From: an uncultured Oscillospiraceae bacterium
GTDB lineage: Bacteria > Bacillota > Clostridia > Oscillospirales > Ruminococcaceae
Direction of reading: 5' to 3'
NCBI GenBank assembly: GCA_910578755.1
Contig: CAJTSZ010000103.1
Location: 1 to 7,026, forward strand
Length of the DNA stretch: 7,026 nucleotides
The notes beneath the pieces were generated by a model. That model did no database searches. It was not told the DNA's origin and saw only the letters and a list, made by a program, of their open reading frames with translations. Position 1 is the first letter of the stretch. Every line of letters starts with the position of its first letter. Below are positions 5,535-7,026 of this stretch, one piece after another. The translations under genes were made by a program, and so were the position numbers.

Positions 5535-5618
5535 GCGGTAGTGCTGGAATCGGCAGACAGGCACGTTTGAGGGGCGTGTGCCTTTGGCGTATGGGTTCAA
5601 GTCCCATCTACCGCACCA
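5535..5618 (+). tRNA. tRNA-Leu, anticodon GAG, CCA encoded
   Basis: A complete class II tRNA of 84 nt. The acceptor stem GCGGTAG pairs fully with CTACCGC (5608-5614), followed by discriminator A and an encoded CCA. The anticodon arm is CACGT/GCGTG (5562-5566, 5574-5578) with loop TTGAGGG, which places GAG at 5569-5571; it reads CUC and CUU. The long variable arm (GCC-TTT-GGC) is typical of leucine tRNAs, and the T-arm ATGGG-TTCAAGT-CCCAT is canonical. It has its own promoter and terminator, so it is a single-gene unit. Confidence 0.97.
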
Positions 5619-5622
5619 CGTT

Positions 5623-5657
5623 GGAGCAAGCTATGTATCGCTTGCTCCGATTTTTTT
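5623..5657 (+). terminator. Intrinsic terminator of tRNA-Leu
   Basis: GGAGCAAGC and GCTTGCTCC form a 9-bp perfect stem with an 8-nt loop. A GA and then seven T follow (5651-5657). It starts 5 nt after the tRNA CCA. Confidence 0.92.
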
Positions 5658-5672
5658 GCAAAAAGCCACGCT

Positions 5673-5710
5673 TGCTCCGGCTGTTTGGGTGCGAAGCTAC
5701 GGCCGGAGCA
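5673..5710 (+). repeat. Second hairpin after the tRNA terminator
   Basis: TGCTCCGGCTGT pairs with ACGGCCGGAGCA over 12 positions including one G.U, with a 14-nt loop. Its 5' arm repeats CGCTTGCTCCG from the terminator just upstream. No T-tract follows. A further short hairpin, AACTGG/CCAGTT (5715-5735), ends against the ribosome site of the 30-aa ORF, so these structures could control its translation. Confidence 0.5.
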
Positions 5711-5735
5711 TACAAACTGGGCAGGTTTGCCAGTT

Positions 5736-5742
5736 AAGGAGG
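5736..5742 (+). promoter_or_regulatory. Strong ribosome site for a 30-codon ORF
   Basis: AAGGAGG is followed by 8 nt and then ATG at 5751. A full-strength site with ideal spacing is the main reason to take the short ORF seriously. A hairpin at 5715-5735 lies directly upstream and could mask it. Confidence 0.6.
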
Positions 5743-5750
5743 CAGTTACT

Positions 5751-5843
5751 ATGATTAGTTTATTTCCCTTTCTCATTTTTCATAACACCGCTTTGGGCGC
5801 CTTTTTCCAATGCTTATTTATTGAAATAGGAGGAATTTTATGA
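5751..5843 (+). CDS. Small hydrophobic peptide (30 aa), coupled to the next gene
   Basis: A 30-aa ORF, starting MISLFPFLIFHN and ending FIEIGGIL. Almost all residues are hydrophobic, so it would be a single membrane-inserted helix with no charged tail. It has its own ideal ribosome site, and its TGA stop overlaps the ATG of the 135-aa membrane protein (ATGA at 5840-5843). The second ribosome site lies within its last codons, which explains the ending IGGIL. Two readings are possible: a small membrane partner of the downstream protein, or a leader peptide whose translation opens the downstream start. Resemblance to a known type I toxin was not seen. Its existence as a stable protein is not proven. 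Confidence 0.5.
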   Translation: MISLFPFLIFHNTALGAFFQCLFIEIGGIL

Positions 5844-6247
5844 AACAGAAAATAGGTTCTATTATTTGCATACTGCTTTCCATTGCCGCTATGGTATTAC
5901 CCAATGGTGTACCAATGGTTTTTGCTGCAAGCCCCACACAAACAGCAACAGAATACTATTCCTACTTTAGCCCCATACTGTTTGGATATGGAAATTATTT
6001 TCCCATTATCACTTTCCTTTTGTCCATCATTATCCTCTTTTTAATTGCTCTCCCTTTTAAAAAAGGCTGTTCTAAAATTTCAGCCACCCTTCTGATGCTT
6101 GCGGCCGCATCATCTATCCTTTCATGGCTTCTTTTTCAAACTTTCAGTTTTGTTGGATTATTGGTATTGATCCTACATGGTGTGACGCTTATTATGACGC
6201 TTGCCCCAAAAGGGCAGCCAATCAGCAGGCGGTTTGTTAGAAGATGA
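5840..6247 (+). CDS. Four-helix membrane protein of unknown function
   Basis: A 135-aa integral membrane protein. Predicted helices lie at about residues 5-28, 52-73, 80-99 and 103-122. A 23-residue loop with several Tyr and Phe (TATEYYSYFSPILFGYG) follows helix 1, and there is a basic tail ending SRRFVRR. Positive residues (K2, K4; K74, K75, K79; K124 to the C-terminus) put both ends and the middle loop inside the cell. The first helix could be mistaken for a signal peptide (VFA-AS), but the protein has no soluble domain to export. AGGAGG with 6 nt spacing supports the ATG, which overlaps the stop of the 30-aa peptide. I do not recognise the family. The 3' end overlaps the convergent Smr gene by 11 bp. 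Confidence 0.75.
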   Translation: MKQKIGSIICILLSIAAMVLPNGVPMVFAASPTQTATEYYSYFSPILFGYGNYFPIITFLLSIIILFLIALPFKKGCSKISATLLMLAAASSILSWLLFQTFSFVGLLVLILHGVTLIMTLAPKGQPISRRFVRR

Positions 6248-6578
6248 CAATGGTAATGCCGTCGTTTTGGCGGGAAAAATCTGCGTCCTGTTTCAGCTCC
6301 GGGCACAGTTCTACCGCCTTGCGGCCGTCATTGGTAAAGGCTGTAAAATTTTCCCCTGCTACATAATGCCGGATAAACCCACTGCGTTTTTTCTCCCCCA
6401 ACATTCGGTGGACCGCTATTTTAATAGTTCCCCCTTTTCCTGAAGAACCGTAGCCATGGATAATTTTCAGCGCCCTTTTCCGCCCGGTTTTGGCCAGGCG
6501 AAGCTCCTGGCTCAGGCGTACTGTTGCCTGGTTTGCTGTTGGGTAATTTTGCTCTAAATTCACAGTGTGGTATGCCAA
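6237..6578 (-). CDS. Stand-alone Smr-domain protein
   Basis: A small Smr (MutS2 C-terminal-like) domain protein of 113 aa. Smr domains bind nucleic acid and in several proteins cut it. Visible are an N-terminal VNLEQNYPTANQA, matching the start of the clostridial family; the glycine-rich motif KIIHGYGSSGKGG (residues 38-50) followed by the helix TIKIAVHRML; and a C-terminal strand GITIVIF. The usual LDLHG motif is replaced by VNLE, as is common in this subgroup from memory, so nuclease activity is uncertain. There is no MutS ATPase part. I prefer TTG at 6578, 9 nt after AAGGAG (6588-6593); the in-frame ATG at 6602 has only a weak site and would add eight residues. Its start lies about 45 bp from the first hairpin of repeat copy B. 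Confidence 0.85.
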   Translation of the reverse strand: MAYHTVNLEQNYPTANQATVRLSQELRLAKTGRKRALKIIHGYGSSGKGGTIKIAVHRMLGEKKRSGFIRHYVAGENFTAFTNDGRKAVELCPELKQDADFSRQNDGITIVIF

Positions 6579-6587
6579 AGCGGAACA

Positions 6588-6593
6588 CTCCTT
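6588..6593 (-). promoter_or_regulatory. Ribosome site favouring a TTG start for the Smr gene
   Basis: AAGGAG lies 9 nt before TTG at 6578, inside the codons that would follow the alternative ATG at 6602. The distance is the same as in nagB and the SGNH gene. Confidence 0.55.
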
Positions 6594-6622
6594 CAATGTC
6601 ATTTTCCCATTGTTTTCCCTTA

Positions 6623-7026
6623 ATAATAACGGCTTTGTCGTTATTATACTATAAAGCGTGATTGAACACTTCCAAGTTTTTACTATTGAAGCTTGCCCGG
6701 CCTCAAACCCTGGGCCCTATTCTTTTTTGGAGGTATCAGCTACCTTCAAGCTTCTGTCAACGGGGCCTCCCCAGCCCCGCATCCTGGCCCATTTCTTTTA
6801 TGTGAAAAGAAATGGGAAAAGAAAACACACCAGGGGTTTCACCCCTGGACCCCTTATTTTGCTCTGCCTTTCAATAAAAAGCGGCAACCGGTGTTTGTAC
6901 AGCGTTCCATTATAATAGGCCGTTGTACTGCACAACGGTTGGCCCTCTCCAAGGTATGGTCGGGCTACCCCCTTAGCCGCCTCGCCTGTGCTCGGCGTTA
7001 CCTAATTTGCAGGCTCTAACGGTTAG
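6623..7026. repeat. Hairpin-rich dispersed repeat, copy B (cut by window edge)
   Basis: A second copy of the element at 2488-2884, in the same orientation. It keeps the head hairpin ATAATAACG/CGTTATTAT (6623-6647, same 7-nt loop), CCCATTTCTTTT/AAAAGAAATGGG (6788-6816), an 8-bp CCAGGGGT/ACCCCTGG hairpin (6830-6848) and CCGTTGT/ACAACGG (6920-6938). Bases 6839-7026 differ from copy A at two positions, apart from the 42-bp palindromic segment missing here. The left half is much more diverged and carries about 85 extra bases (6702-6787), including an inverted pair GAAGCTTG/CAAGCTTC. The right end is beyond the window. Confidence 0.8.

Overview
The window looks like chromosomal DNA from a low-GC Gram-positive anaerobe, most likely class Clostridia (Bacillota). 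The signs are strong AGGAGG-type ribosome sites, frequent TTG starts, the ytqA-mnmM gene pair, a DUF4358 lipoprotein beside a membrane-anchored SGNH hydrolase, a clostridial-type stand-alone Smr protein, and sigma-A-like promoters. Genus cannot be decided from this sequence.

Layout. Bases 1-1423 (minus strand) hold a two-gene tRNA-modification-type operon: a TIGR01212 radical SAM protein (ytqA), then the tRNA methyltransferase mnmM, which runs off the left edge. Bases 1589-2332 (minus) encode glucosamine-6-phosphate deaminase (nagB), followed by a candidate terminator. Bases 2348-3063 have no credible gene. They hold an unusually hairpin-rich element (copy A), whose second half recurs at about 99% identity at the right end of the window (copy B, cut by the edge). 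Bases 3102-4445 (minus) are a two-gene envelope operon, an SGNH/GDSL hydrolase and a DUF4358 lipoprotein, closed by a 20-bp-stem terminator. Upstream is a doubtful 67-codon ORF whose start region is a near copy of the SGNH start region.

Bases 4675-5039 are a divergent regulatory gap with a promoter in each direction and a large hairpin in the plus-strand leader. A 108-aa protein of unknown function (5040-5366) follows, with a terminator. Then come a complete tRNA-Leu(GAG) with consensus promoter and terminator (5477-5657), and two plus-strand membrane ORFs joined by an ATGA overlap (a 30-aa peptide and a 135-aa four-helix protein). An Smr-domain protein on the minus strand overlaps the end of the latter tail to tail.

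How it fits together. Most genes are housekeeping: tRNA wobble modification, amino-sugar catabolism, a tRNA. The SGNH/DUF4358 pair probably acts at the cell surface. The least explained material is the family of dispersed hairpin repeats (2395-2884, 4920-4973, 6623-7026), in which one hairpin keeps its pairing through changes in both arms, and the small membrane-peptide pair after the tRNA. No transposase, CRISPR array, phage gene or known defence gene is visible.
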